Positions 9,401 through 16,892 of a stretch of DNA of 32,868 nucleotides are shown here, in pieces. Source of the stretch: a virus; the IMG/VR virus record IMGVR_UViG_3300029448_000192, positions 480 through 33,347 of that record. One strand, written 5' to 3'. Under the pieces are notes generated by a model that was given only the letters and a program-made list of their open reading frames with translations, searched no databases and was not told the origin of the DNA. A program made the translations under genes and the position numbers. How positions within the stretch are numbered: the stretch's first letter is position 1; the number at the start of each line of letters is the position of its first letter.

Positions 9401-10521
9401 CTGACCCTAATATTGTAACAGATGCATTGCTAGGTATGTCTGCTGTTGGTGCAGCTTATATGATGCGAATAGATGAAGATGCGCCATCAGATTATAAGAT
9501 GTTAAAGACTACTGAAAATACCGAACTAGATACAACACCACAGTATCCATTGCGTCAATTCTTATATCTAGGCGAAGCTACCAAAAGACTACAGGATGGT
9601 ACATTTGATGACTGGTTTAATGCTAAAGAATTAGCTGATACTTTTATGGGTAGCAGTATAAGAACAGGCGTAGGCTCTAGCATAATAGATGAAGTTAGAG
9701 ACTTGTTTAGTGGTACTGACTTAACTAAGGGCGAAGCATTAGGCAGAGGTGCAGGTAAAATACTAGGTGGTTATCTGGCAAGCTGGATGGTTCCCTTTGC
9801 ACAGATTATTGAAGCGCAACGTGCCGCTGGTATACGCGGTACTACCTATAAAGATTCCGCTACAGACCCAGAGTTAGATGGCTTGACAAGTTTCAAGAAA
9901 GCATTTGGGCGTAACTTTACTAGGTTTGAATCTGCTGATGATGAGGCTAAAAGAGCAAAGCGTGAAGGGTTATTCCAAGATGAAAAGAAACGAGTTGCTC
10001 CACTAGCCCGTGTTGCAGGTGGACTTAATATAAGTACGTCAGACAGTGACGCCGGAGAATATATAAAGAACTTAGGACTTACTGAATTTGAATTAGGTAG
10101 TTCCTCAAAGGTAGGTAGCATTCGTAGATTTGAGAACCAACAACTTAGGGATGCTATACCGGATATAGTATATGCAGCCCAAGCATATGAAGCAAAGCTA
10201 CGTGATAAGTTTAGAGTTGCACCAAAGTCTATACGTTCTGAAATGACTGAACAAGAATACGTTAATAGTAAAGTACGTTCATTAATAACAAGTCAAATAA
10301 AGAGCCTAAAGAGAAAGCTAACTAATGGTAAGAAGCTAAGTGCTAATGCACCTGCATATGTAGAAGCATCCACAGCTTATCGTAGACTACCACCGGAAAT
10401 AAGAAAGAGTGCGTCTGTAGAGTTCTTAGAAAGAGAAGGTAGATACCCAGATGGTACATCCACTAAGGATTTATATAGACTAGCTGAAATAGGCAAAGCA
10501 CTAAAGTCAGCATACGAATAA
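6424..10521 (+). CDS. Very large structural / ejection protein (1365 aa)
   Basis: The largest gene in the window and the last of its operon, ending 7 bases before a strong terminator. Residues 1-150 are acidic and disordered. About 300-430 is a Lys/Ala-rich coiled-coil region. About 620-1000 is helical with many charged residues. Near 960-990 a hydrophobic Gly/Ala/Pro/Ile stretch (GAAAGAPIIPAIGGAALNAAG) could enter a membrane. The C-terminal 150 residues are basic. Size, helical character and position match the giant internal or ejection proteins of podoviruses (compare T7 gp16). No transglycosylase or polymerase motif is visible, so the assignment is by analogy. Confidence 0.65.
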   Translation: MATQFPGLFEEEEKPKKIESELPIDNEEDSWLGNVILGNAEAEKVTSDATTDVPEIGDRGSVIDEDDSQFNLANHYYNKYPELYETESVINSEGQDRQIPTKLKNIQKARELGIISEVPTGPVVPTDDTPLRDIQIDDTTEGLGLVYNQRSDALRLERNSARADMTRLERGSAEREEQALNIEADAEEAGMSVDQYTEEVLIPKTFTEEKSPVLNKLFTAAPWTFDILNGAVTGLQIGADGFQDSLQYVFEGMQKHTPDTYDVFTKLMVGSKATPKTMAGKGGREAFNFLVFTDSLGAGVSGVVSKTATKIATTTKESRAAMAAAKELDKAIAKQVSIKDGLMSGAKKKKEIANAGKEVKAAKEKLNKAVGVEIAATDAKKAAIRKAAEEAVDKRAGRKMNIQVAKQATEMDVAAKAEAAKKAAAGQTELSTRVIKEFEQKIGARSLDNIDEVIDESKIISTDKDGVLTVDGDKARAVGLETAREVSNRKGTLREFLTGNSLETEAALQADLLGELTQPLLKPEKFDGIIAAAAELKERIPSAFDNNKTVIDNLFELTVNKDLGLGGDELIDVLNKYNISFEDYVLTVVGSGSEAGRLLQKLSQIKRIRPTNELIAMQESITTANQGKIRDAVMRIEGVRRGGLVSQVATAARNLSSAGIRAPLEGLGNVMDTALLNLSDEGVGAGAKALVSKANWEDSFRHMKYMFGQNASDSKDYVDFILGQPELAKQFDMMFNNINEIQMSTGRGRAAAQQADRLFDEAKEAARVAKRKFDPIAAREAAVAEANRLTSGTTGDTLAKGFDNFLSELEDGVGVLNGPNRWQEYLVRRAAFLGELERLVKREYKIDLIDTLNNGKIRDLLNDASSVRPEGARAFKDIVADATDKALDVTYAKQPDIPVFRATAQFITRNGLTAVIAFPRFMFNSMELMGQYAGGASIPLTRKMMGIVNPKFAGKLTAKDRQRISRNIIGAAAGAPIIPAIGGAALNAAGDKSDPNIVTDALLGMSAVGAAYMMRIDEDAPSDYKMLKTTENTELDTTPQYPLRQFLYLGEATKRLQDGTFDDWFNAKELADTFMGSSIRTGVGSSIIDEVRDLFSGTDLTKGEALGRGAGKILGGYLASWMVPFAQIIEAQRAAGIRGTTYKDSATDPELDGLTSFKKAFGRNFTRFESADDEAKRAKREGLFQDEKKRVAPLARVAGGLNISTSDSDAGEYIKNLGLTEFELGSSSKVGSIRRFENQQLRDAIPDIVYAAQAYEAKLRDKFRVAPKSIRSEMTEQEYVNSKVRSLITSQIKSLKRKLTNGKKLSANAPAYVEASTAYRRLPPEIRKSASVEFLEREGRYPDGTSTKDLYRLAEIGKALKSAYE

Positions 10522-10527
10522 TACAAA

Positions 10528-10554
10528 GGGGGCAATTAAGCCCCCTCTTTTTTT
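10528..10554 (+). terminator. Strong rho-independent terminator between convergent operons
   Basis: GGGGGC (10528-10533), loop AATTAA, GCCCCC (10540-10545), then TCTTTTTTT. The 6-bp GC stem and long T run end plus-strand virion transcription. Read on the minus strand the same stem is followed by TTTGTATT, a weaker T run, so it may also end the long minus-strand operon. The stop codon of a minus-strand microprotein (10536-10607) lies in this loop. Confidence 0.92.
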
Positions 10555-10607
10555 GCAAAGATATATAACACATACATATATAGCATAGCTACAAGTCCTA
10601 TCATCAT
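10536..10607 (-). CDS. Membrane microprotein ending in the terminator
   Basis: A 23-residue ORF made of one hydrophobic segment (MIGLVAMLYMYVLYIF) followed by AKKEGA, a typical small membrane peptide with cytoplasmic Lys residues. Its ATG overlaps the previous gene's TGA. A perfect AAGGAG lies 8 bases upstream, which is the main reason to believe in such a short gene. Its last codons and stop fall inside the terminator stem-loop. It pairs with the 46-residue membrane protein just upstream. A role in lysis or membrane change is possible but unproven. Confidence 0.45.
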   Translation of the reverse strand: MMIGLVAMLYMYVLYIFAKKEGA

Positions 10608-10744
10608 TGCCAATACTCCTTTGTCCACCAACCATTTAATTCCCTAGTACAGTCGCAGACCATTTCCGTTACAGCCATGCCCATTATGTAACACAGCCAA
10701 AGAACAATCAATATACCGGGTATCTTCCTAGCGATTGTCACCAT
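10604..10744 (-). CDS. Small single-pass membrane protein
   Basis: A 46-residue ORF. Residues about 8-25 (IPGILIVLWLCYIMGMAV) form one membrane helix after a basic N-terminus (MVTIARK). A Cys/Trp-rich tail with CDC and WW follows. It starts inside the end of the MazG gene (17-base overlap) and ends on the ATG of the next microprotein. The start lacks a clear SD site, so translation would rely on coupling to MazG. The layout resembles a small phage lysis or membrane pair, but no family is recognised. Confidence 0.5.
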   Translation of the reverse strand: MVTIARKIPGILIVLWLCYIMGMAVTEMVCDCTRELNGWWTKEYWQ

Positions 10745-11111
10745 CACCACTAATTTTCCCACGGTCTTTCCTTCCCTGTAACTTATTCAAGTTAGCTGCC
10801 GCCAGTGCCGACAACTCAAAGCCTAAGTCATTGGCTAGTGCCGCACAGTACCAGAGTACATCCCCAATCTCTGCCGCAATCTCCATCTTCTTAACTTCAA
10901 ATGATTCACGGTCAGCACCGTCACGTATGAACTTCTTGACCTTGTTAGCTACCTCACCAGCTTCACCAGCCAGCCCTAAAGCTGGGTAGGTGATTGCATG
11001 TGTCTTAGGGTAGATGGCAAACTCAGCGGCCTTCTCTTGATACTCTTGTAGTTTCATATCTTTGTACCTCTCTTTCATCCAGTTACTAGCGTCTTGCTCT
11101 AGCTTGTTCAT
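10728..11111 (-). CDS. mazG: MazG-like NTP pyrophosphohydrolase
   Basis: A 127-residue single MazG domain, which hydrolyses nucleoside triphosphates (or alarmone-like nucleotides) to monophosphates plus pyrophosphate in the cytoplasm. The family hallmark is visible: GLAGEAGEVANKVKK (about residues 46-60) and EIGDVLWYCAALA (about 80-92), which supply the acidic Mg-binding helix pair. An alternative ATG at 11057 (residue 19) has GAGAGG 9 bases upstream and may be the true start; the annotated ATG has AAAAGGG at similar spacing. Marine phages often carry mazG, with proposed roles in dNTP recycling or in altering the host stringent response. Confidence 0.88.
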   Translation of the reverse strand: MNKLEQDASNWMKERYKDMKLQEYQEKAAEFAIYPKTHAITYPALGLAGEAGEVANKVKKFIRDGADRESFEVKKMEIAAEIGDVLWYCAALANDLGFELSALAAANLNKLQGRKDRGKISGDGDNR

Positions 11112-11325
11112 TGTGTTGTACCCTTTTCAAGTTGACGTAGTAGGCATCATTGTACCCACGTAGCCATTCACGATGCTGCATTGTGTTGTAGTCAATGCCG
11201 CTGTCACCTATATAGAACTTACCCTTCTTTGATTTCAGGGTCTTGCCCTTCATAAAAGCATCGAAGCCCCACTGGTATTGTATCTTTAGTGGGGCATCGT
11301 ACTTAGTCAATCCATTACGCCGCAT
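11086..11325 (-). CDS. Small hypothetical protein
   Basis: A 79-residue basic protein with many aromatics. It contains KFYIGDSGIDYNTMQHREWLRGYNDAYY, and the REWLRGYNDA part resembles small phage proteins of unknown function. AAGGA lies about 9 bases before the ATG, which falls within the end of the nuclease gene. Its own end overlaps the MazG start by 26 bases. There is no membrane segment or metal motif. Being between a nuclease and MazG, it may belong to nucleotide or DNA metabolism. Confidence 0.6.
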   Translation of the reverse strand: MRRNGLTKYDAPLKIQYQWGFDAFMKGKTLKSKKGKFYIGDSGIDYNTMQHREWLRGYNDAYYVNLKRVQHNEQARARR

Positions 11326-11740
11326 CAGCTTGTTCCTTGAATGCCTTGATTACATCAGAAGAGAACAGCTTCTGTAGGTTTAGCAAGTACATACGAGATG
11401 CATTGTTATCCCCGCCAGAAACACTACGCTTCTTATCTAGGTTAGCGATGATGCGCTTCAACGAGGCAGTATCGAACACCAGTGTTGCAAATGTTTCATC
11501 ACCAATACATAGATTGTGGAACCAGTAATCTGATTCCGTAGCGTTAATGCCACTTGGTTTGCCGTAGCACTCATACTCAATAGCAATGTTACCAGTCTTT
11601 TGCCACACGTCTCTTTCACTTTTCACCTCTATCTTTTTGTCCTGTAGCATATCAGCTACCTGTTGCTCACGTACCTTTCCATACTCTAAATCAATGTCAA
11701 ACTTCTTACGGTCTTCAATCTTTGGCTCTAGGTTTTTCAT
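11315..11740 (-). CDS. PD-(D/E)XK-like phage nuclease
   Basis: A 141-residue protein from the ATG at 11740, which has AAGGAG 7 bases upstream; the same frame stays open to 11833 but without a better start. The N-terminal half shows a nuclease-like core: FDIDLEYGKVREQQVADML (helix with an acidic residue), IEVKSER (E38-V-K40, the E-x-K signature) and NIAIEYE (E55, E57), followed by GKPSGI..TESDYW. I recognise this combination from small phage nucleases or resolvase-like proteins. It probably cuts or trims phage or host DNA. The precise substrate is unknown. Confidence 0.65.
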   Translation of the reverse strand: MKNLEPKIEDRKKFDIDLEYGKVREQQVADMLQDKKIEVKSERDVWQKTGNIAIEYECYGKPSGINATESDYWFHNLCIGDETFATLVFDTASLKRIIANLDKKRSVSGGDNNASRMYLLNLQKLFSSDVIKAFKEQADAA

Positions 11741-11870
11741 TGGTGTTCTCCTTCTCTGCATGTTTCTGTTTAAGTTTTTGCCATTCTTCCCACTGCTCTG
11801 ACTTACGGGGTGGGTCATATCGTAAGTACCCATCCCGTAATTCCCAGATTAGTTTACCATTATGCAGCAT
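11715..11870 (-). CDS. Small Trp/Lys/Glu-rich protein
   Basis: A 51-residue ORF filling the gap between nrdJ and the nuclease gene. It starts 11 bases inside the end of nrdJ and ends 26 bases inside the nuclease gene, containing that gene's SD. The product is hydrophilic (MLHNGKLIWELRDGYLRYDPP then WEEWQKLKQKHAEKEN), with four Trp residues and a charged helix. No SD is obvious, so it would depend on coupling. Composition is protein-like and it explains an otherwise empty stretch. The function is unknown. Confidence 0.45.
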   Translation of the reverse strand: MLHNGKLIWELRDGYLRYDPPRKSEQWEEWQKLKQKHAEKENTNEKPRAKD

Positions 11871-13803
11871 TCAAGTCAACTATTTCACAAGCATCTGCAG
11901 TACACGCTAACTCACGTCCACCTGATGTTGTATCTTCTTTCTCAAACTCCTGTAGCAATGACCAGTCCACACTCGTAGGCATTTGTGCCAGCATAGCATC
12001 ATACTCGTCTTCTGTACAGTCCTGATACGGTGCTTGCTTGTACGTATGGTCACTGAATGGTAGGAAGCTGATGCCTGACACTTCATCAAAGTGTTTGTAT
12101 ACCCACGCACCTACGTCCATCCATTCAGATTCTTTTACAGAGATTGTTACACTAGGCTTGTGTTCACACCAGTGACGCTGGTAGGTAAGCCACAACTCTA
12201 GCTGTTCAATAGCTGTCAAGATTGTACGTGTCACTGCACCTCGTGGTGATGCCATAGGGAAGCTGAACACTGTAGTAGATTCAGGCTTCATAACATCAGC
12301 CTCTGCTGGGATACCCTGCGATGTAAGGAACTGCGTTAGTGGGTCTTTGTTGTCACCACGTACAGTACGGATGTAGTGTGCATTGTGCCTTGCATGAATG
12401 CCACTGGCACTATCTACAAGCTGTGACACTGTACCACTAGGCTTCACACAGGTGATTGCTGTTGACCGTGGTATACCTAGCTTCTTAGCCATACCTTTGT
12501 TAGTCTCTACAGCTACCTCACGTAGCAATTCAAGTGTAGCACTAATGTTTGTGCCTAGTGTGGCACTGTTACCTGACAGCAGTTCATTGTCCATGATACC
12601 AGTAAGTGATACACCCAACAGTCTTTCTTCCTCTGTGTTCTTCTTCCAGATGTTACGCAGGTACTTGAAGTCAGTCAGTGTTGACTGGAATGTACCCAAG
12701 ATTGTAGCCAAGCCTACCTTAGTAGCTAGTGTCTTTTCTGTATCACCAGCACGTGCTACTACCTCTGACAGATTACAGAACTGGTATGGACGTAGGATTA
12801 TCTCACTGCAGGGGTTGCAACCGAAGTCATGGTCAGCATCACGTCTGCCATTTTTAGCGGCCTGTACTTGTGCTGACTTACGGTTGAAGATACCACGTTC
12901 ACCTGACTTACTCTCGTACAGTGACACCCACTCACGCATGAATGTACCCATCTCAGGCTTGCCCTTGTAAGCTACAGAGTTGTTAGCCAACGCACGTTGC
13001 CCTTCATTCTCCCACCACATACCTGACTTAGCATGTGCCATCTGGTCATCATTAAGATTAGACAATGAAATCAATGCACTACGGCGTACACCACCGACTA
13101 CAACAACCTCACCAATCTTGCACATTATATCATGGCATTCAATAGGGAACAGCTTACGACCTGCCGCACCCCTAAACTTGTCAATAACAAACTGGAATAG
13201 TTCTTCCAGTGGCTCTGGGCCTGATGCTCTACCACCGAATGTCTTTAGTCTTTCACCTGCGGCACGTACTTGTGATACGTCCCACTTAGGTACTTGACCA
13301 GCATACAGCATAGCAATCAATTCACGTAGTGACTTAGCCCATCCGGGTCTGCTATCACCCACCTTGATTACTGTATCTGTAAGGTGCATGTCTTCATTAA
13401 CTGTAGGCATCTTCTCTATGTTGTGTCGTTCCACAGAGAAGCCTACACCTGTGCCACACATTAGGATGTACATAGTCTCATCAAATGCTCTAGGGCTATC
13501 CACAGGGACGTATGAGCAGTTGTATGCCCCTACGTGGCAACGGTCTAGTGCAGGGCCAGATGTCATCAAGGCTCTCATGCTAGGCATGATGTCTTGGTTC
13601 AGTACAGCTTGCTCTAGTTCACTGCGTAGGCCATCATCCAATACATAATTGCAGGTAGAGTACAGGTGATTCTTCATATAATCAAAGTATCGTTCTACTG
13701 TCTCACCCCATGTCTCACGGCGTTGTTCATCTTCCTTCCATCGGGCATACCGTGATAGCGCGATGAAGTTTTGATAGTCTGTTGGTAGGTAATTGCTTTT
13801 CAT
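11860..13803 (-). CDS. nrdJ: Class II (B12-dependent) ribonucleoside-triphosphate reductase
   Basis: A 647-residue monomeric reductase that converts NTPs to dNTPs using adenosylcobalamin. By comparison with the Lactobacillus leichmannii enzyme, the key residues are all visible. C96 (in NCSY) and C343 (QFCNLS) form the active-site redox pair. C332 in NPCSEI is the thiyl-radical cysteine, with N330 and E334 beside it. C634 and C639 near the C-terminus (CTADAC) form the shuttle pair. I chose the ATG at 13803 (GGAG 8 bases upstream) over an upstream GTG at 13812. No NrdB or activase is encoded, as expected for class II. The phage depends on host cobalamin and a host thiol reductant. Confidence 0.95.
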   Translation of the reverse strand: MKSNYLPTDYQNFIALSRYARWKEDEQRRETWGETVERYFDYMKNHLYSTCNYVLDDGLRSELEQAVLNQDIMPSMRALMTSGPALDRCHVGAYNCSYVPVDSPRAFDETMYILMCGTGVGFSVERHNIEKMPTVNEDMHLTDTVIKVGDSRPGWAKSLRELIAMLYAGQVPKWDVSQVRAAGERLKTFGGRASGPEPLEELFQFVIDKFRGAAGRKLFPIECHDIMCKIGEVVVVGGVRRSALISLSNLNDDQMAHAKSGMWWENEGQRALANNSVAYKGKPEMGTFMREWVSLYESKSGERGIFNRKSAQVQAAKNGRRDADHDFGCNPCSEIILRPYQFCNLSEVVARAGDTEKTLATKVGLATILGTFQSTLTDFKYLRNIWKKNTEEERLLGVSLTGIMDNELLSGNSATLGTNISATLELLREVAVETNKGMAKKLGIPRSTAITCVKPSGTVSQLVDSASGIHARHNAHYIRTVRGDNKDPLTQFLTSQGIPAEADVMKPESTTVFSFPMASPRGAVTRTILTAIEQLELWLTYQRHWCEHKPSVTISVKESEWMDVGAWVYKHFDEVSGISFLPFSDHTYKQAPYQDCTEDEYDAMLAQMPTSVDWSLLQEFEKEDTTSGGRELACTADACEIVDLNAA

Positions 13804-13808
13804 ATCTG

Positions 13809-13967
13809 TCACTCCGTTATTGTTCGTATTGTTCTAATATCAGCACCGTCTACGTCATAGAAGTATTCACGTATGCCATCCTCTATCTCTTCCCCCACCA
13901 TACCATCAGCAGGGATGGGGTACTCTTCTTCATCTACATCAATGGTAATAAATACTTTAACTCTCAT
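13809..13967 (-). CDS. Small acidic protein upstream of nrdJ
   Basis: A 52-residue acidic ORF (begins MRVKVFITIDVDEEEYPIP, then GMVGEEIEDGIREYFYDVDGADI) with the look of a small beta-alpha-beta fold. It overlaps the previous gene by 11 bases and ends just before the nrdJ start, with nrdJ's GGAG inside its last codons. Composition and coupling support a real gene. The function is unknown. Confidence 0.6.
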   Translation of the reverse strand: MRVKVFITIDVDEEEYPIPADGMVGEEIEDGIREYFYDVDGADIRTIRTITE

Positions 13968-14262
13968 CACTCGCCACCACATCTTCTAGCAGTGTATTGA
14001 GATACCACTGTGCCTTCTGCAAGTCTTCTAGTGGCTTGCCCTTGTAGTCAAAACGCCACATATATTTCATTATGTTACCCTGTAAGTAGTACTTGAAGTT
14101 TGGACCTAGTGCCGCCTGTATAGCGGCAATACACTCAATGCCAGACTGATTGTAATGCTCTGGACTATTGACCATATCATTATCAGCAGAAGGTGGATAA
14201 TCTTCTATACTACCTACATCACTTTGCTTCATAGCTTGTTTCATATATGCTTCATGTCTCAT
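13957..14262 (-). CDS. DUF3310 protein, T7 gp1.7-like nucleotide kinase
   Basis: A 101-residue protein whose residues about 30-92 match the DUF3310 signature: DMVNSPEHYNQSGIECIAAI, then YYLQGNIMKYMWRFDYKGKPLEDLQKAQWYL. The T7 member, gp1.7, is reported as a nucleotide kinase acting on dGMP and dTMP, although it lacks a classic P-loop, and none is seen here. With nrdJ and mazG nearby, a role in supplying dNTPs for replication fits. The first 28 residues are outside the domain and probably flexible. GGGGG lies 6 bases before the ATG. Activity on a given dNMP is inferred from the family. Confidence 0.8.
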   Translation of the reverse strand: MRHEAYMKQAMKQSDVGSIEDYPPSADNDMVNSPEHYNQSGIECIAAIQAALGPNFKYYLQGNIMKYMWRFDYKGKPLEDLQKAQWYLNTLLEDVVASDES

Positions 14263-14627
14263 GCTGAACCCCCTGTCTTTGAATTAAAGTTAAGATGAAC
14301 TACGTTACCATCATACTCTTTTTGAACGCCCATCTTCTCCTCTAGTTCTACATTAATATCCATCTCGTTGTCAAGAACTTTCATTACATATTCATGCACA
14401 ATGTTACGTATGTTTTCTTCCTGTTCCATGATAGGCACAGTAGCACATATCATCTTACAGAAGTGCATGACATTACTGTAGTCTTCATCGTCCATAGGAT
14501 TGTCAGGGAACGCCATGATTGAGATGTCTATCTCCCCACTCCATGTACCATCATCGTCAGCAAAAGGTCTCACTCGTATTACAAAGTCTTCGTCTTGTAT
14601 CTTCTCCATCATATCTTCTTTGTTCAT
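14259..14627 (-). CDS. Hypothetical acidic protein
   Basis: A 122-residue acidic protein with GAGGAG before its ATG, joined by overlaps to endonuclease I upstream and DUF3310 downstream. Residues 10-55 hold a regular alternating pattern (DFVIRVRPFADDDGTWSGEIDIS) suggesting a beta sheet, followed by helices with two Cys residues. No catalytic motif is recognised. It sits in the DNA metabolism operon and may be a small accessory or host-modulating protein. Confidence 0.6.
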   Translation of the reverse strand: MNKEDMMEKIQDEDFVIRVRPFADDDGTWSGEIDISIMAFPDNPMDDEDYSNVMHFCKMICATVPIMEQEENIRNIVHEYVMKVLDNEMDINVELEEKMGVQKEYDGNVVHLNFNSKTGGSA

Positions 14628-15085
14628 TTCTTGGTTCTCCTCTTCACTGTTGAGTTTGGATGACTTATAAAGTCAGGGTGTTTATCTTTGCCTTTCTCTT
14701 TTAGCCAGTCCTCTGGAATGATTCGGTCATAGTATCTGAATCCATTCTTAGTACACCAATCACCATAGGATGACTTAGCCCCCTTACGTATCTTACTACG
14801 GCTGTTCTCAAACACAAACCGTATATCTAAGTTAGGATGTTGCTTCTTAACTTCAAGATGCTTACGTCTGTCTGCCGCCATGAACCTGCCTTTTACTTCA
14901 ATGATGATACCATTGTCAAGTATTATGTCAGGTGTATAGGTACGGTAGGCTAGGTCTTGCCATTCAATCTTAACAGCTTCGTATCTGAATGATACCTTAT
15001 CTGCCTTCAATCTCTCTGCAATAGTTAACTCTAGCCCACTACGATACCCATACTTACGTGCGGTTCTCCATGCCTTATGGTGCAA
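14624..15085 (-). CDS. T7-like endonuclease I (Holliday junction resolvase)
   Basis: A 153-residue resolvase that cuts branched DNA during recombination, packaging and host DNA breakdown. The catalytic set is at positions almost identical to T7 gp3: E19 in SGLE, D53 in TPD, and E63-V-K65 (EVKGR); T7 uses E20, D55, E65 and K67. The C-terminal DWCTKNGFRYYDRIIPEDWL matches the family's second half. The start is a TTG at 15085, preceded by AGGAG at good distance and lying inside the end of the upstream gene; no in-frame ATG comes before the catalytic Glu. A weak start codon may keep levels low. Confidence 0.93.
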   Translation of the reverse strand: MHHKAWRTARKYGYRSGLELTIAERLKADKVSFRYEAVKIEWQDLAYRTYTPDIILDNGIIIEVKGRFMAADRRKHLEVKKQHPNLDIRFVFENSRSKIRKGAKSSYGDWCTKNGFRYYDRIIPEDWLKEKGKDKHPDFISHPNSTVKRRTKK

Positions 15086-15929
15086 CTACATCTCCTATGT
15101 ATGATATAGTCGGTGGTGACTTAGCTTTGGACATTACTGCTGGTAGTTCAGTCAGAGTATCCCAGCAATCAAAGCGGTAATTACAGAACCTACAGCCATC
15201 GTTGAGTACCTTGTTGCCTGTCTCCTTACCCCTGAATGTCTCAGGTACTGGTTCAAAGCATCGTTCAAACTTGTTCTCTTTCAATGTATCTGCCGTTGCC
15301 TGTATCTTATCCACCTCTGCATCTAGGTCTAAGCCTGTAGCTGGTACGTACTTGAACTCGCCATTAGCTTTGTTCACTACCCACCATCCACCAACCTTCT
15401 TGCCAGCGGCCTTGGCGTAACCAGCAAGCTGTGCTACGTAACCAAAGCCATCTCCTGATGCTAATGTATCATAAGATTCAAACTTGTTCTGGTACGACCA
15501 GTTAGATGCTGACTTAACGTCATCTACTGCACCATCAATTACTATGTCGTATTCACCATTTATCTTATCGTCTTTCAACTCTAGTGTAACCTTGCTTGCA
15601 TCTTCATACTGCACACCAGCAGACTTTAGCAAGCCCTTGAAGACAGCTTCAACGATGTCTCCAAGCATCATGTTCATCATAAACGTGGTAGGGAAAGGTA
15701 GGGCAACTTCTGGTTTGTTCTTGTCATACCATAGCTGGCAGTTAGGTCTGCCAACATTAGACATACGTAACCTGAAGTCACCCCGTGCCTTACCCCCACC
15801 GAACTGACGCTTCAGTGCATCGGATACATCATCAGCAACTTGCTTGATTGCATCCTCTGACATAGTGCTACTACCATTAATAGCATTAGTCATGTACTGA
15901 TGTAACGCCAGTTCAGCAGGGTGTTTCAT
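15075..15929 (-). CDS. Cas4/RecB-like PD-(D/E)XK exonuclease with Fe-S cysteines
   Basis: A 284-residue protein of the RecB/Cas4 nuclease superfamily. Motifs in order: C64 (GRPNCQLWY), G90-D91 (GDIVEA), the active site D132 region followed by D137-V-K139 (VDDVKS), and Q167-LAGY. At the end, C246, C249 and C255 (NDGCRFCNYRFDCW) are spaced as in Cas4 and AddB proteins, where four cysteines hold a 4Fe-4S cluster. It probably degrades DNA ends, giving single strands for recombination like T7 gp6 or lambda Exo. It lies between the ssDNA-binding candidate and endonuclease I, a normal recombination and replication setting. It is not evidence for CRISPR. Confidence 0.85.
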   Translation of the reverse strand: MKHPAELALHQYMTNAINGSSTMSEDAIKQVADDVSDALKRQFGGGKARGDFRLRMSNVGRPNCQLWYDKNKPEVALPFPTTFMMNMMLGDIVEAVFKGLLKSAGVQYEDASKVTLELKDDKINGEYDIVIDGAVDDVKSASNWSYQNKFESYDTLASGDGFGYVAQLAGYAKAAGKKVGGWWVVNKANGEFKYVPATGLDLDAEVDKIQATADTLKENKFERCFEPVPETFRGKETGNKVLNDGCRFCNYRFDCWDTLTELPAVMSKAKSPPTISYIGDVVAP

Positions 15930-16831
15930 TATGCTACCTCTTCTTCAACTTCGATGTCAACAATACCATCAACATCCACGTCATCCAAGTCGTTGTCGTG
16001 TCTGCTGACAGCCTTCTCTGCATAGGTATTGATGATGTATGTATTGTAGTTCTCAATCCATGCCATGAAGTCAGCGAACCTGTTCTGGTCATCCTGTGAC
16101 AGTTCGACTGTCTTGGTAACGTCCAGACTAACTACAGGTAGATAGAAGCTACTACCATTAGGTAGCTTACGTTCTTCTGTCTGTGCAGAAATCATGTGTT
16201 GTACAGGAAGACGCTTCATCTTAGCCAGCTTGCTAAAGCATGAGCCTACTTCTTTGAAGGCATCACGATTATCAATCTCCCAGATGAATGGTGTAGTCTG
16301 TACCTCTACAGAGTTACCGCTTGCATCTACAGGCTCAATCAAATCAACCGTACCTAGTACTACACGTACTCGCTTGACAGACTTGATTAGTTCCTTAGTA
16401 GCTTCTGGCAATGACTTGTAGTCTTCAATCCAACCAGAAGGCTTACCACAGTTGAAGCCACCATCATTATCTTTCAAGTCCATGTTGATGTTGTCACTCA
16501 TCACAGTCTTGACGTAACGATTAGGGGTAGCACCAGATGCCATGACAAACTTCTTATACATGAAGCGTTGCATGAATGGACGCACCTTGATGTCTTTAGC
16601 GTAGTAGGTAGGACCATCTGGAATCTCCAGCTTGTAGTGTCCACCTTCAATCACTTCCATGTTGACACGCTTACCATTCACCTCTGCCTCACCCATGATA
16701 GGTGTGTGATGAATGCGTAGTCGTGCCAGTGTGCTAGTCTGTTGCTTAGTCGAGCCACCTTCATGGGCGATGCCCATTGCTTTAGACATTGCGGCGTAGT
16801 TGTTAGTATCAATTGTTGTAAGTTCAGTCAT
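15929..16831 (-). CDS. Probable ssDNA-binding protein
   Basis: A 300-residue protein with AAAGGAG before its ATG, first gene after a promoter and just downstream of PolA. The last about 25 residues are almost entirely Asp, Glu and Val, the acidic tail typical of phage ssDNA-binding proteins (T7 gp2.5, T4 gp32), which recruits replication partners. The body (about 35-260) is basic and aromatic with alternating hydrophobics, compatible with an OB-like fold (GHYKLEIPDGPTYYAKDIKVRPFMQRF). High expression from its own promoter would suit a stoichiometric coating protein. No sequence motif proves it; position and tail are the evidence. Confidence 0.65.
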   Translation of the reverse strand: MTELTTIDTNNYAAMSKAMGIAHEGGSTKQQTSTLARLRIHHTPIMGEAEVNGKRVNMEVIEGGHYKLEIPDGPTYYAKDIKVRPFMQRFMYKKFVMASGATPNRYVKTVMSDNINMDLKDNDGGFNCGKPSGWIEDYKSLPEATKELIKSVKRVRVVLGTVDLIEPVDASGNSVEVQTTPFIWEIDNRDAFKEVGSCFSKLAKMKRLPVQHMISAQTEERKLPNGSSFYLPVVSLDVTKTVELSQDDQNRFADFMAWIENYNTYIINTYAEKAVSRHDNDLDDVDVDGIVDIEVEEEVA

Positions 16832-16863
16832 GTTGTATCTCCTTTTCTGAGTTAAGTTCCATA

Positions 16864-16892
16864 GTTATATCAGGTTACATCCACTACGTCAA
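16864..16892 (-). promoter_or_regulatory. Sigma70-type promoter for the ssDNA-binding gene and downstream operon
   Basis: Read on the minus strand: TTGACG (16892-16887), 17-base spacer, TATAAC (16869-16864). The start would fall about 30 bases before the gene at 16831. The spacer covers the stop codon of polA, so the promoter is nested in the end of the preceding gene. Confidence 0.7.

Noticed and set aside
12398-12970. 190-residue plus-strand ORF opposite nrdJ
   Set aside because: It is an antisense frame over the conserved nrdJ coding region, with no SD and no recognisable product; the same holds for other plus-strand frames opposite the minus block (for example 26210-26647).
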